Assembly: GCF_051195255.1 (NCBI RefSeq) | Contig: NZ_JBNJLK010000001.1 | Coordinates: 434,001-498,000 of the forward strand | Reading direction: 5' to 3' | Source of the DNA: Falsirhodobacter sp051195255 | Lineage (GTDB): Bacteria > Pseudomonadota > Alphaproteobacteria > Rhodobacterales > Rhodobacteraceae | DNA: 64,000 bases | Shown: positions 15,925 through 24,195 of the stretch, piece by piece | Layout of the letters: each line of letters opens with the position of its first letter | How positions within the stretch are numbered: the stretch's first letter is position 1 | Made by a program: the position numbers and the translations under genes | The notes under the pieces: model-generated | Database searches by the model: none | What the model was told of the DNA's origin: nothing | What the model saw: the letters and a program-made list of their open reading frames with translations, nothing else

Positions 15925-17277
15925 CTACCGCCAGCCGATGAGATGGAGAAAAAGCCCGAGCGCCGCTGCACTACCAAGCACAGCCGTCATTCCCATCTTC
16001 AGCCGGAACACAGCCAAAAGTGCCAGTGCCGCCAAAACTGCCGCCATCCCATCGATGGATGCAAGGACCGGCAACTCGAACGAGATCGGACCGGCTTCCC
16101 ACCTTTCGACCTCGCGCCAAATGACGTGGACCCCGAACCAGATCGCCAGGTTCAGGATGACGCCCACCACGGCCGCGGTCACGGCGGTGAGCGCCGCCGA
16201 CAAGGCGCGGTTTGCCCGCAGCCCTTCCATGAAGGGCGCGCCAAGGAGTATCCACGCAAAGCAAGGCGCAAAAGTCACCCACGTTGCCAGAAGGCCACCC
16301 AGCGTGCCCGCAAGCATTGGGCTTGCCCAACCCGCCTCGCGATAGGCACCCAGAAAGCCCACGAACTGCAGGACCATGATCAGCGGCCCTGGTGTCGTTT
16401 CCGCCATGCCGAGGCCGTCCAGCATCTCGCCCGGTTCCAGCCAGCCGTAGGTGCTGACCGCCTCTTGCGCGACCCAGGCGAGGACCGCGTAGGCGCCGCC
16501 GAAGGTCAGCACCGCCATCCTGGAGAAGTAGACGGCGATGTCGGTGAAGACGCCAGGACCTGCCAGCAGGAGGAGGCCAACCGGCAGCAGCCACAGCATC
16601 AGCGCGATCAGTCCGGCACGCAGGGCACCCCGACGCGCCGCAGGTGGCAGGTCGAGTTCGACGCCAAGCAGCGTTTCCGCATCCTCCACCGCATCCCCGG
16701 CAACCGACCCGTGCCCACCGCCACGAAAGGCGGTCATCCCCGCCCGTTCGCCTGCCCAGCCAATCAACGCGGCAGCGGCGATGATCGCGGGGAACGGCAG
16801 GCCGAATGCGAAGATCGCGATGAAGGAGGCGAATGCAATTAGCTTCATCGCGCTGTTTTTCAGCGCGCGCTTGCCCACGCGCACCACGGCCTGCAGCACG
16901 ATGGCGAGGACGGCCGCCTTCAAGCCGAAGAACAGCGCTTCCACTGCCGCCACATCGCCGAAGGCGACGTAGATCCAGCTGAGCGCCATGATGGAGACGA
17001 GGCCCGGCAGGATGAACAGCGCGCCTGCGATGACCGCACCGCGCACGCCGTGCATCAGCCAACCAATATAGGTCGCAAGCTGCTGCGCTTCCGGCCCCGG
17101 CAGCAGCATGCAAAAGTTGAGGGCGTGAAGAAAGCGGCTGTCGCCCAGCCAACGCTTCTCCTCCACCAGAATGCGGTGCATGACGGCGATCTGGCCTGCG
17201 GGACCTCCGAAGGACAGAAGGGCAATGCGGGCCCAGACCTTAGACGCGGCCCTGAGGCTGGGGCGCTCGACACTCAT
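15925..17277 (-). CDS. chrA: chromate efflux transporter ChrA
   Basis: 450 aa inner-membrane protein with two homologous halves (long-chain CHR family). FGGPAGQIAVMH near residue 24 and FGGAYAVLAWVAQE near 255 are the paired chromate-transporter signatures, with PGPEAQQLATYIG and TTPGPLIMVLQFVGF as the following motifs. About 10 hydrophobic helices are visible. It exports chromate using the proton-motive force. Its ATG overlaps the chrB stop by 4 bases, so the two are co-translated. Confidence 0.92.
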   Translation of the reverse strand: MSVERPSLRAASKVWARIALLSFGGPAGQIAVMHRILVEEKRWLGDSRFLHALNFCMLLPGPEAQQLATYIGWLMHGVRGAVIAGALFILPGLVSIMALSWIYVAFGDVAAVEALFFGLKAAVLAIVLQAVVRVGKRALKNSAMKLIAFASFIAIFAFGLPFPAIIAAAALIGWAGERAGMTAFRGGGHGSVAGDAVEDAETLLGVELDLPPAARRGALRAGLIALMLWLLPVGLLLLAGPGVFTDIAVYFSRMAVLTFGGAYAVLAWVAQEAVSTYGWLEPGEMLDGLGMAETTPGPLIMVLQFVGFLGAYREAGWASPMLAGTLGGLLATWVTFAPCFAWILLGAPFMEGLRANRALSAALTAVTAAVVGVILNLAIWFGVHVIWREVERWEAGPISFELPVLASIDGMAAVLAALALLAVFRLKMGMTAVLGSAAALGLFLHLIGWR

Positions 17278-18065
17278 GTCGTCACCTTGTTCGCCGGCCA
17301 GTTATGGGTCTCGCCCGTCGCATCGCGTGCCCAACGGTAGAAGGCGTCGTAGAGGCCCATCCCCGCCTCGAGCTGTGCCAGATCGTCCGTGAACATCCGC
17401 GACAGGCCGAGGGAGGCCGCGATCAGTCCGGCACATTCGGGTGCGAGATCGGGACGAGCGGTGTCGGCTCCCCGCACGATCGTGGCAAGCCGGTCGAGGG
17501 CGGGCAGGTTCAACCCGAACTCCGCGATCATCTTGTCGAAAGTGCATCGGTCACCGTCATGGCTCCAGAATGCCGCTTCCACGTCGAAAGGTGCGGCACC
17601 CAGCCGTTCGGCCACGGCCAGAACTTCGGAGGGCGAGACGTAAAGGAAGACCGCGCGGGGGTCGATGAAGCGGCGGATCAGCCATGGGCAGGCGATGCGG
17701 TCGATCTTCGGGCGGGCGCGAGTGACCCACAGACTCCGGCCCGCCTCGTCGCGACAGGTCAGTTTGCTGCCGTCGAAGACCGGTAGGTGCGCCTCCTCCC
17801 ACGCCTGATAGCCACCTTCGAGATATTCGGCGGCCATTCCCTTCGATCTGAGCAGCGCCGCAGCCCCTTGGCTATCGGCACCACCATGGGCGCAGACCAC
17901 GACGATGGATCCTGCATCTTCAGAGATCAGTGAGTGTCGGTCGACTGACCGAGCACCCGGAATGAGCAAAATGGCGTCATCACGCAGATCGAAAATCTGC
18001 GGAGATTTGGATGTGCCTATGAGCTTGGCAAGCTTGTCGCAGCTGATTGCGTCTGGCGCAGGCAT
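17274..18065 (-). CDS. chrB: chromate resistance protein ChrB with N-terminal rhodanese domain
   Basis: 263 aa from the ATG at 18065 (GGGAGG 6-7 bases upstream; a longer frame to 18155 has no such site). Residues 1-95 are rhodanese-like (IFDLRDDAILLIPGARSV, then CAHGGADSQGAAALLRSKG), but the active-site loop has CAHGGAD. Residues about 110-260 are the ChrB C-terminal domain (WVTRARPKIDRIACPWLIRRFIDP). ChrB-type proteins support chromate resistance, in part as chromate-responsive regulators. It lies directly before chrA. Fusion with a rhodanese domain is seen in many alphaproteobacterial versions. Confidence 0.85.
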   Translation of the reverse strand: MPAPDAISCDKLAKLIGTSKSPQIFDLRDDAILLIPGARSVDRHSLISEDAGSIVVVCAHGGADSQGAAALLRSKGMAAEYLEGGYQAWEEAHLPVFDGSKLTCRDEAGRSLWVTRARPKIDRIACPWLIRRFIDPRAVFLYVSPSEVLAVAERLGAAPFDVEAAFWSHDGDRCTFDKMIAEFGLNLPALDRLATIVRGADTARPDLAPECAGLIAASLGLSRMFTDDLAQLEAGMGLYDAFYRWARDATGETHNWPANKVTT

Positions 18066-18243
18066 CGGCGTTCCTCCCTTCATCGGGGTTGATGGACTGG
18101 AACGCGAACTTTGGCTGGCGCCTCGTGGGGAGGTCGCTGGTCCCCATTCGCCCATCTTCCGTCATTCGGGCCAGTTGTCAACTTTCCTGCGTTCCGAATG
18201 GGATCAGGGTGTGCTGCCGGGACGTCACTCCCGGCAGACAGGG

Positions 18244-18864
18244 TCAGTCGAAGCGCTTCACCTCGGTGTAGGCGCCACCGACGTTGAGCGTGACAGTTGC
18301 AACGTCAGACCCACGGTTGCGGAAGAACCAGCCATGGTTGCCGGTGAAGGCGGCCGTGAGTTCCCCTTCGCCACTCGTCTCACCCCGGCCTTTTTCGTAG
18401 CTGATCTGCTCTCCCCCACCGTCGCCATGGAGGTCGTAATTGACCGCGCCCTTGTCGACGGACCACGCATAGGCGGCAACACCGCCTTCCTCCATGACCA
18501 GTTTGACTTCGCTGCCTACGCCCGGCTCCAGCGTCAGTTGGATCGTGTCCGTCCAGGCTGGCGCTGTCTGTGCGTGCGCGGTGCCGACGAAGAAACCGAA
18601 GATGGTGCTGCCAAGGCTCGACTGGTCTTCGCTTTCCAGCAGCAGGCGGTCGGCCTCGGCTTCATCGGCAAGCTGGGTCTTGATCTCCCCCATCTCGGTC
18701 AGGCCGAGCACCTCGCCGATGCCCGTCGGATCGATGGCATATTCCGATGGCAGGACCACGGTCACGAGGATCGCTGCCGCAGCACCCGCCGCGATAAAGG
18801 TGGACCGGAGAAGCTGTGCGGAGGTCGGCAGCTCGTCGAGGGTCGGTTTTTTGACGTTATGCAT
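18244..18864 (-). CDS. transmembrane anchor protein of the HupE operon
   Basis: 206 aa from the ATG at 18864 (AAGGA-type site upstream). One membrane helix at residues about 17-37 follows a cytoplasmic N-terminus (PTLDELPTSAQLLRSTFIAAGAAAAILV). The rest is periplasmic and begins with Glu-rich sequence; the second half, from about 95, looks like a beta-sandwich. Proteins of this type accompany HupE-like genes on metal-resistance islands. The role is not known; a periplasmic metal-binding or assembly partner of HupE is plausible. Confidence 0.65.
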   Translation of the reverse strand: MHNVKKPTLDELPTSAQLLRSTFIAAGAAAAILVTVVLPSEYAIDPTGIGEVLGLTEMGEIKTQLADEAEADRLLLESEDQSSLGSTIFGFFVGTAHAQTAPAWTDTIQLTLEPGVGSEVKLVMEEGGVAAYAWSVDKGAVNYDLHGDGGGEQISYEKGRGETSGEGELTAAFTGNHGWFFRNRGSDVATVTLNVGGAYTEVKRFD

Positions 18865-18892
18865 AAGATCTGTCCTTGTTTGCCAGCGGCCC

Positions 18893-19621
18893 TCAGGCCG
18901 CAAAGAAGCCTGCGACCTGATAGCCGAACAGGATGAAGCCGAGGCTCATCATGATGACGTTCGCGGTGTAGGCGTGTTTCCAGAAGCTGGGCGTGCGGCG
19001 CCAGAACCCCATGATGATCAGGATCATCGAGAGGGCGATCAGCTGGCCGATCTCGACCCCCACGTTGAATGCGAGAAGGTTCGGGATGAGCCCTTCGGAG
19101 GCGATGTCGTATTCGAGGATTTTCGTGGCGAGGCCAAGCCCGTGGAAGAACCCGAAGATCAGCGTCGCGGCCTTCGTGTTCGGCTGGACCCCGAACCAGC
19201 GCTCGAATGCGCCGATGTTGTCGAGCGCCTTGTAGACGACCGACAGGCCGATGATCGCGTCGATGACATAAGCGTTGACCGCCCAGTCGAAATAGACCCC
19301 GAGCAGCATCGTCGTCGAGTGACCGAGGGCGAAGAGACTGACGTAAATCCCGATATGCTTCATTCTGTAGAGAAAGAAGATCACGCCGAAAAGGAAGAGC
19401 AGATGGTCGTATCCCGTGACCATGTGCTTGGCCCCAAGGTAGAGGAACGGGATGAGGTTCACCCCATAGATTTCCTGAATATAGCCCCGATCGCCCTCGG
19501 TGACGTTATGGGCAAAGGCCGGGTGCAGGAACATTATGAAGCAGGCCACGCTTGCGACGGCGGCCAGCATCAGCCTGCGCGTCGCGAACGGGGCTCGCTT
19601 CCTTCGGAAGTCGAGGTTCAT
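18893..19621 (-). CDS. hupE: HupE/UreJ family membrane protein
   Basis: 242 aa. A signal peptide ends around residue 37 (FLHPAFA-HN), followed by about 6 membrane helices. HMVTGYDHLLFLFGVIFF, ALGHSTTMLLG and FGFFHGLGLA are HupE/UreJ signatures; His and Asp in these helices bind Ni or Co. HupE proteins are usually nickel/cobalt permeases. Here the gene lies divergent from rcnR-rcnA on a resistance island, so handling of surplus metal is likely. The stop lies 29 bp before the anchor-protein start. Confidence 0.8.
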   Translation of the reverse strand: MNLDFRRKRAPFATRRLMLAAVASVACFIMFLHPAFAHNVTEGDRGYIQEIYGVNLIPFLYLGAKHMVTGYDHLLFLFGVIFFLYRMKHIGIYVSLFALGHSTTMLLGVYFDWAVNAYVIDAIIGLSVVYKALDNIGAFERWFGVQPNTKAATLIFGFFHGLGLATKILEYDIASEGLIPNLLAFNVGVEIGQLIALSMILIIMGFWRRTPSFWKHAYTANVIMMSLGFILFGYQVAGFFAA

Positions 19622-19680
19622 GGGATTTTATCCTTGCGTTGAAACGGAAGAAGCCGTGCCGAATGCACGGTTTGATCGCT

Positions 19681-20010
19681 TCAGGCGCGAGGGGGGCGTT
19701 CCAGATCGTAAGGAATCCTGCCTATGAATTCAGGCTGCTCGGATCGAAGCACCATGGCAATGGTTACATCGGCATCGGCGGCGGCCCGCATCGGCAGCAT
19801 GAACGCCGGATGATCATGGTCTGACGCATCGTGCGAATATCGCGTGTCATCCTCATCACCATGGGAATGGCCATGGTCGTCCAACGGATCCTCGAGACTG
19901 GCAACGACCGCGGCAGGGCCATGCGAAACAGCATTCACAATCGGCGTCAACGCCATGATCGCGATGAGTATCACTCCAATGATCCCGGAAAGCAGGCCGT
20001 GCCGCTTCAT
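19681..20010 (-). CDS. small exported His-rich protein
   Basis: 109 aa from the ATG at 20010. A signal peptide or single helix (residues 7-28) is followed by DDHGHSHGDEDD and HDASDHDHP, a metal-binding His/Asp cluster. It is the first gene of the minus-strand operon that starts at the RcnR-type operator (20032-20048), divergent from the regulator. A periplasmic nickel/cobalt-binding accessory protein is likely. I know no named family for it. Confidence 0.7.
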   Translation of the reverse strand: MKRHGLLSGIIGVILIAIMALTPIVNAVSHGPAAVVASLEDPLDDHGHSHGDEDDTRYSHDASDHDHPAFMLPMRAAADADVTIAMVLRSEQPEFIGRIPYDLERPPRA

Positions 20011-20031
20011 CGTGTCGAACCCGTTGCTTGC

Positions 20032-20048
20032 ATCCCCATCGGGGGGAT
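20032..20048. promoter_or_regulatory. RcnR/DmeR-type operator in the divergent promoter
   Basis: Inverted repeat ATCCCC-ATCGG-GGGGAT, between the His-rich gene and the regulator gene. The same half-sites recur twice before rcnA. G-tract palindromes like this are bound by RcnR/DmeR metal-sensing repressors. One site here could repress both divergent transcripts. Confidence 0.75.
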
Positions 20049-20059
20049 AAGGTAGCTGT

Positions 20060-20329
20060 ATGTCACATACACACATTCATGCAAGCCACCCCGATATCGT
20101 AAAGCGGCTGAAACGCGCCGAAGGCCACCTGCGCCATGTCATCGGCATGTTGGAGGAGGGGAAGGACTGTCTCGACATCGCCCGCCAGATGCTCGCCGTG
20201 GAACGCGGGATCGTGGCCGCCAAGCGGGCGTTGATCCACGATCACATCGATCACTGTCTCGGCACCGCAAATGATGAATCCGGCCCGCACGACCTTGAGG
20301 ACATCAAGGCACTGGCAAAGATGCTATAA
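20060..20329 (+). CDS. rcnR: RcnR/CsoR-family metal-responsive repressor
   Basis: 89 aa, all-helical. The N-terminus has three His (MSHTHIHASH). ADIVKRLKRAEGHL-type residues follow, then C37 (DCLDIARQ) and the HDHIDHC stretch near 60-66. This matches the His/Cys ligand set of RcnR/DmeR nickel-cobalt sensors rather than the Cu-type C-H-C of CsoR. Apo-repressor binds G-tract palindromes; metal releases it. Operators lie at 20032-20048, 20332-20348 and 20371-20391. The last two sit between this gene and rcnA, so rcnA has its own controlled promoter. Confidence 0.85.
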   Translation: MSHTHIHASHPDIVKRLKRAEGHLRHVIGMLEEGKDCLDIARQMLAVERGIVAAKRALIHDHIDHCLGTANDESGPHDLEDIKALAKML

Positions 20330-20331
20330 GT

Positions 20332-20348
20332 ATCCCCCTAGGGGGGAT
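20332..20348. promoter_or_regulatory. RcnR-type operator 1 upstream of rcnA
   Basis: ATCCCC-CTAGG-GGGGAT inverted repeat starting 3 bases after the rcnR stop codon. Same half-sites and 5-base spacer as the operator at 20032. Confidence 0.75.
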
Positions 20349-20370
20349 TGATGCCGACAGCGCATCTAAG

Positions 20371-20391
20371 GTATCCCCTGAGGGGGGATAC
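20371..20391. promoter_or_regulatory. RcnR-type operator 2 upstream of rcnA
   Basis: GTATCCCC-TGAGG-GGGGATAC, with perfect 8-base arms, the longest of the three sites. It lies 30 bp before the rcnA start and 39 bp (centre to centre about four helical turns) after operator 1, which would allow cooperative binding or DNA wrapping. Confidence 0.8.
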
Positions 20392-20420
20392 ATCATCCCC
20401 GACTCAGCCGGTGGATTTAC

Positions 20421-21548
20421 ATGACCCCCTTCGATGACCTGATCGCCCAAGGCGGTGCCCGCGCCTGGTTCTTCATCCCGAGTGCCATCCTGCTTGGCGC
20501 TCTGCACGGGCTGGAGCCGGGACACTCCAAAACGATGATGGCAGCGTTCATCGTCGCGATCCGCGGGACGGTTAAGCAGGCCGTGCTTCTGGGTCTGGCG
20601 GCGACAGTCTCGCACACCATCGTGGTCTGGGCGATCGCCCTTGGCGGTATGTGGCTCTATCAAGGTATGGATGCCGAAGTGGTGGAGCCGTATTTTCAGC
20701 TTCTCTCGGGCGTGATCATCATCGGGCTGGCGGTCTGGATGATCCTGCGCACCCGCCGTGATCAGAAGCGGGCGGCAGAGGCGGGCAACCACGATCATGA
20801 TCACCATCATGACCATGACGAAACGCGACTGGTGGATACCGGCCACGGGACCGTGGAGTTATCGATTTTCGAGGAAGGCCAACCGCCGCATTGGCGCTTC
20901 AGAACGGTCAGCGGTCAGTTCTGGAAGGTCGGCGACATCTGCGTGGAAACCGAGCGCCCGGACGGCACGCGCCAAAGTTTCCCCTTCGTCGCGAAGGATG
21001 GCATTCTCGAATCTGCCGATCCAATCCCAGAACCGCACGAGTTCATGGCGCGTCTGACGCTGAGCCACGGCAATCACGCGCATGACTACGACCTTTCCTT
21101 CGTGGAGGGCCACGGCCACGACGCCATGCATCGCGAGGTGCAGAGGCTGGATCTGGCAACCGACGGCTATCAGGATGCCCACGCACTCGCCCACGCAAAC
21201 GACATCCGTCGCCGGTTCGACGGCAGTCCGGTGACGAACTGGCAGATCGCGCTGTTCGGCATTACCGGCGGGCTGCTGCCCTGTCCGGCCGCGATCACCG
21301 TCCTGCTGATCTGTCTGCAACTGAAGGAGATCTCGTTGGGTGCCGTAATGGTGCTGTGCTTCTCCCTCGGACTGGCAATCACGCTGGTAACGGTCGGGGC
21401 GCTGGCGGCGATCGGATCTCGCAAGGCGCGGGGTCGGTTCCCGTGGCTGTCGAAAGTTGCGGCACGTGCGCCCTACCTCTCGGGCGTTCTGATCATCCTC
21501 GTGGGCATCTATGTTGGCTGGCATGGTGCCGCAGCTATTTTGGCCTGA
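20421..21548 (+). CDS. rcnA: nickel/cobalt efflux protein RcnA (NicO family)
   Basis: 375 aa inner-membrane exporter. HGLEPGHSKTMMAAF near residue 30 is the NicO/RcnA metal motif in the first helix. GITGGLLPCPAAITVLL around residue 280 is the second conserved motif. Between them are a cytoplasmic His-rich loop (HDHDHHHDHDE at about 120-131) and a long insert of about 100 residues with more His. It exports Ni and Co ions. Two RcnR-type operators precede it, so it should be induced by metal through RcnR. Confidence 0.9.
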   Translation: MTPFDDLIAQGGARAWFFIPSAILLGALHGLEPGHSKTMMAAFIVAIRGTVKQAVLLGLAATVSHTIVVWAIALGGMWLYQGMDAEVVEPYFQLLSGVIIIGLAVWMILRTRRDQKRAAEAGNHDHDHHHDHDETRLVDTGHGTVELSIFEEGQPPHWRFRTVSGQFWKVGDICVETERPDGTRQSFPFVAKDGILESADPIPEPHEFMARLTLSHGNHAHDYDLSFVEGHGHDAMHREVQRLDLATDGYQDAHALAHANDIRRRFDGSPVTNWQIALFGITGGLLPCPAAITVLLICLQLKEISLGAVMVLCFSLGLAITLVTVGALAAIGSRKARGRFPWLSKVAARAPYLSGVLIILVGIYVGWHGAAAILA

Positions 21549-21615
21549 GCCGTAACATGGGGTGGGTTCAGATCAGCAGACTCTGGCGCGTATGCGTCGC
21601 CCGGAGGATGATGGG

Positions 21616-22041
21616 ATGACCGATCTTGTGACCTTGGCGGGCCTGTTCGGTTCGGCCTTTCTGGCGGCGACATTGATCCCGGCTCAGTCCGAGGCCCTGC
21701 TGTTCATGTTAGGCAGGCAAGGGGAAATTCCGGCAGCCACCCTGCTTGTGGTGGCATCGCTCGGAAACATCCTGGGATCCATCGTCAATTGGATCCTGGG
21801 GCGGAGCTTGCATCGATATCGGGACAGGCGTTGGTTTCCGATGAAGCCGGACCAACGCGCTCGCGCCGAGGATTGGTATCGACGGTGGGGCTGGTGGACG
21901 CTGCTTGGCAGCTGGTTACCGGTCGTGGGCGATCCTCTGACCCTGATCGCCGGGGCAATGAAGGAGCCATTCTGGCGCTTCCTGCTCGTCGTCAGTATTG
22001 CAAAGGCCGGTAGATACGCGGTGGTCCTCAGCGTCGCATGA
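21616..22041 (+). CDS. YqaA/DedA-family small membrane protein
   Basis: 141 aa from the ATG at 21616 (GGAGG upstream). Several hydrophobic helices and the motif LGNILGSIVNWILGR followed by a WYRRWGWWTLLGSWLPVVGDPLTLIAGAMK segment are typical of the YqaA branch of the DedA/VTT superfamily. Members are lipid or membrane-homeostasis proteins of uncertain activity. It follows rcnA by 67 bp and often travels with metal-resistance genes. The role in metal tolerance is inferred. Confidence 0.75.
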   Translation: MTDLVTLAGLFGSAFLAATLIPAQSEALLFMLGRQGEIPAATLLVVASLGNILGSIVNWILGRSLHRYRDRRWFPMKPDQRARAEDWYRRWGWWTLLGSWLPVVGDPLTLIAGAMKEPFWRFLLVVSIAKAGRYAVVLSVA

Positions 22042-22209
22042 AGCGGGAAAACCCCGGTGGTTTCTGCGGCGCAGCGAATGGCAGGAATGTCCCACGAGCA
22101 GACGCTGATTTGCCTGATCGATGGATCATGGGGGTAGGAGGAAGGTCCCGACATGACCCCAGAGCTTCCCCTAGGATTAAGCGTCGCTCAGGTTGCGATC
22201 TGATGATCA

Positions 22210-24045
22210 GTGGACGACAAGGCGCGCACCCTGTTACGGACCGTCTTCATGCTTTTTCCGGCCCAACGAGAAATTCTTACCTCCTACGTCGGCCGCCTCG
22301 CGGCGTCTCGGGGGGTGGCTGTGGCAGACCTGGTGCTCGACCTGGGCGGCTCCATGAGACAGATGCTCAACCTCGATCCGACATTCCTCGACAAGCTCTC
22401 GATGTGGGCGGGTGTGTCGCAAGGGCAGATAGACGACCTCTGCTCTTGGTCCGGACAGCGACTGGGTGATGTCAAGATGCGGTTTCGGGGCGAGGTCTTC
22501 GTGTCCCGAGCGCTCCGCAATCCTGTCATGCGGGGATGCACCGCCTGCCTGCGGGAGGATGCGGCATCACGGCCCGAGGCACCACTGGAAGCTATGGTGA
22601 TGCGGGGCGACTGGCAGTTGCGCGAGGTGTCGATCTGCCTTCGACATTCGGTGCCGCTGGTGGAGTTGTGGACAGTAGACGCGCCGGCGAGCCGCTACGA
22701 TGTTCCGGCCCGCCTCGACGAGATCATGGCAAGCCTGGCCGACGATATTCCGACCGTCGAGCCTACAAGCTACGACCGTTGGCTCGACCGGCGGCTGGAA
22801 GATGGGCAGGACGAGACGGCGCTTGCCGGTCGCTCGCTTCATGCCGCGACGACGTTCTGCCGTCTTTTGGGCACGGAGCTCCTGCGGCTGGACGGACAGG
22901 TCGACCCAGACCCCCGTCTTGCCCGCGCCGCCGGCTTCGACGTTGCCAGGCGCGGGGATGATGCGATCCTCGCCGCGCTCCATCGTCTTGCCAGCCATGC
23001 CACCGGCAAGCTGGACGAGCCGAGCAAGGCCTTCGGCAAGCTTTACGAGAAGTTCAACTTCGACCACACCGACGATCCCGCATTTGCGCCTTTCATCGAC
23101 CTGCTGCGCACCTGCATCCTGGAGGTGTGGCCCGTTGCCGGAGGTCAGGTGGTGCTGGGGGAGGAGGTGCCCCAGCGGCACCTGCATTCCGTCCTGACCG
23201 CAGCACGCGAAGCGGGCATCTCCACCGCGCTGATGAGAGCCTTCCTCATCGAGGCCGGTCTGGTCGCCGAGGACGATCCCCGCCCCGATAGCCGCACCAC
23301 CTTCGCCGCTGCCGCCTGCCGTGACCTGCTCGCCACAATCCCGCAGCTTGTGCGTAACGGCGAGATGCGCCGCGCGATCGGGGCTACCGCCATCGAACTC
23401 GGCGCGCTTGAGGAGGCGGGGCTCCTGACGCCCCGCACTCGCGTGCCCACGACCCGTGCCCGCTGGCTGACCGAGGATGGCGAGGTCTTTTTGCGCGACT
23501 TGGAGGCGCTGGCCGTGCCCGTCACCCCGGATGACGTTGGCTGGGAAGAAATCCAGCTGGCGAAGGTGCGGCGCGGCGTTCCGGTCGCCGACCTGATCGC
23601 CGAGATTCGAAGAGGCACGCTGCCCGTCGGTCGCCGGACGGGCGCCGAGGGCTACCATGCCCTTGTCGTTCCGAAGACGGTGGCCGCAGTTATGGCGCGT
23701 CGCCTAGCCTCCCCGACCGATCTCGTGCCTGTCGCCGAATTCGGGCGATCCATCGGCATCCGCGGTGCGGGCGGCTTCGCGGCCATGGTCGAGGCCGGGC
23801 ACGTCCCCTCCCGCAAGGAATGGAACCCCCGCAGCCGACGGGCGCAAAGAATGATGAGCCCTGACGACATCGCGACCTTCCACCGGACCTTCATGACGAC
23901 CCACACGATCGCGGTCGAATACGGCATGCACCGAAACAGCGTGCGGACGATTCTGGCAGCGAAAGACGTGCCACGCTTCGAGGTGGAGGGTCAGAGCTTT
24001 GGAGCGATCTTCCACCGCAAGGATGTCGAGCCGGCCTTCGGCTGA
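22210..24045 (+). CDS. tniQ: TniQ/TnsD-type target-site selector
   Basis: 611 aa from a GTG at 22210 (an ATG at 22249 is the alternative). The N-terminal TniQ domain has ILTSYVGRLAASRG and a zinc-finger set C110-x2-C113 and C143-x2-H146 (CTAC, CLRH). The long rest resembles TnsD rather than a short TniQ, and it ends in an HTH-like motif (TIAVEYGMHRNSVRTIL, about 560-580). TnsD proteins bind a specific chromosomal site and recruit TnsC. It lies at the target-proximal end, so its likely target is the adjacent tRNA-Arg gene. It is far from tnsABC (15 kb). Confidence 0.85.
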   Translation: MDDKARTLLRTVFMLFPAQREILTSYVGRLAASRGVAVADLVLDLGGSMRQMLNLDPTFLDKLSMWAGVSQGQIDDLCSWSGQRLGDVKMRFRGEVFVSRALRNPVMRGCTACLREDAASRPEAPLEAMVMRGDWQLREVSICLRHSVPLVELWTVDAPASRYDVPARLDEIMASLADDIPTVEPTSYDRWLDRRLEDGQDETALAGRSLHAATTFCRLLGTELLRLDGQVDPDPRLARAAGFDVARRGDDAILAALHRLASHATGKLDEPSKAFGKLYEKFNFDHTDDPAFAPFIDLLRTCILEVWPVAGGQVVLGEEVPQRHLHSVLTAAREAGISTALMRAFLIEAGLVAEDDPRPDSRTTFAAAACRDLLATIPQLVRNGEMRRAIGATAIELGALEEAGLLTPRTRVPTTRARWLTEDGEVFLRDLEALAVPVTPDDVGWEEIQLAKVRRGVPVADLIAEIRRGTLPVGRRTGAEGYHALVVPKTVAAVMARRLASPTDLVPVAEFGRSIGIRGAGGFAAMVEAGHVPSRKEWNPRSRRAQRMMSPDDIATFHRTFMTTHTIAVEYGMHRNSVRTILAAKDVPRFEVEGQSFGAIFHRKDVEPAFG

Positions 24046-24137
24046 GAAGCGATCTTCTCAAGCGTAGATATTCCGCTTGTGTTCACAATGGCGAAGCAGC
24101 CAAGCAGGGATTGGTTTGCACAATTTGCTTGACAGGA

Positions 24138-24152
24138 GTGCGCACGCTTATG
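24138..24152 (-). repeat. right-end inner TnsB-site-like repeat
   Basis: The reverse complement reads CATAAGCGTGCGCAC, identical to the core of the terminal repeats. It lies 8 bp inside the right terminal repeat, in the same orientation. Close packing of sites is typical of Tn7-like right ends. Confidence 0.75.
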
Positions 24153-24159
24153 GGTGGTT

Positions 24160-24178
24160 TGCGCACGCTTATGCTTCA
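24160..24178 (-). repeat. right terminal inverted repeat of the Tn7-like element
   Basis: The reverse complement reads TGAAGCATAAGCGTGCGCA, identical to 3115-3133. Its last base also completes the tRNA-Arg terminator hairpin (24178-24194). The following bases TCAGC do not match the left flank. Confidence 0.85.
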
Positions 24179-24194
24179 TCAGCAACTTGCTGAT
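24178..24194 (-). terminator. tRNA-Arg terminator hairpin, T-tract displaced by the transposon
   Basis: Perfect palindrome ATCAGCAA-C-TTGCTGAT, immediately after the CCA end of tRNA-Arg on the minus strand. In an intact terminator a T-run would follow; here the transposon end (TGAAGC) follows instead. Transcription of the tRNA may therefore read into the element. Confidence 0.65.
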
Positions 24195-24195
24195 T

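Larger units (their letters stand above)
3115..24178. mobile_element. Tn7-like transposon inserted beside tRNA-Arg(CCT)
   Basis: The element is defined by a 19-bp perfect inverted repeat, TGAAGCATAAGCGTGCGCA, at 3115-3133 and as its reverse complement at 24160-24178. Further copies of CATAAGCGTGCGCAC lie just inside both ends, as expected for TnsB-binding sites. Inside are tnsA, tnsB and tnsC at the left end and a TniQ/TnsD protein at the right end. The right end lies 17 bp from the CCA end of tRNA-Arg. The 5-bp flanks do not match (GCAAA left, TCAGC right), so no target-site duplication is preserved. No CRISPR array, cas gene or TnsE-like gene was seen. Cargo: R-M genes, a AAA/phosphatase cassette and metal resistance. 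Confidence 0.85.

Noticed and set aside
3115..24178. Whether the element is a CRISPR-associated transposon
   Set aside because: No regularly spaced direct repeats and no Cas6/7/8, Cas12k or similar gene are present; the TniQ is a long TnsD-type protein.
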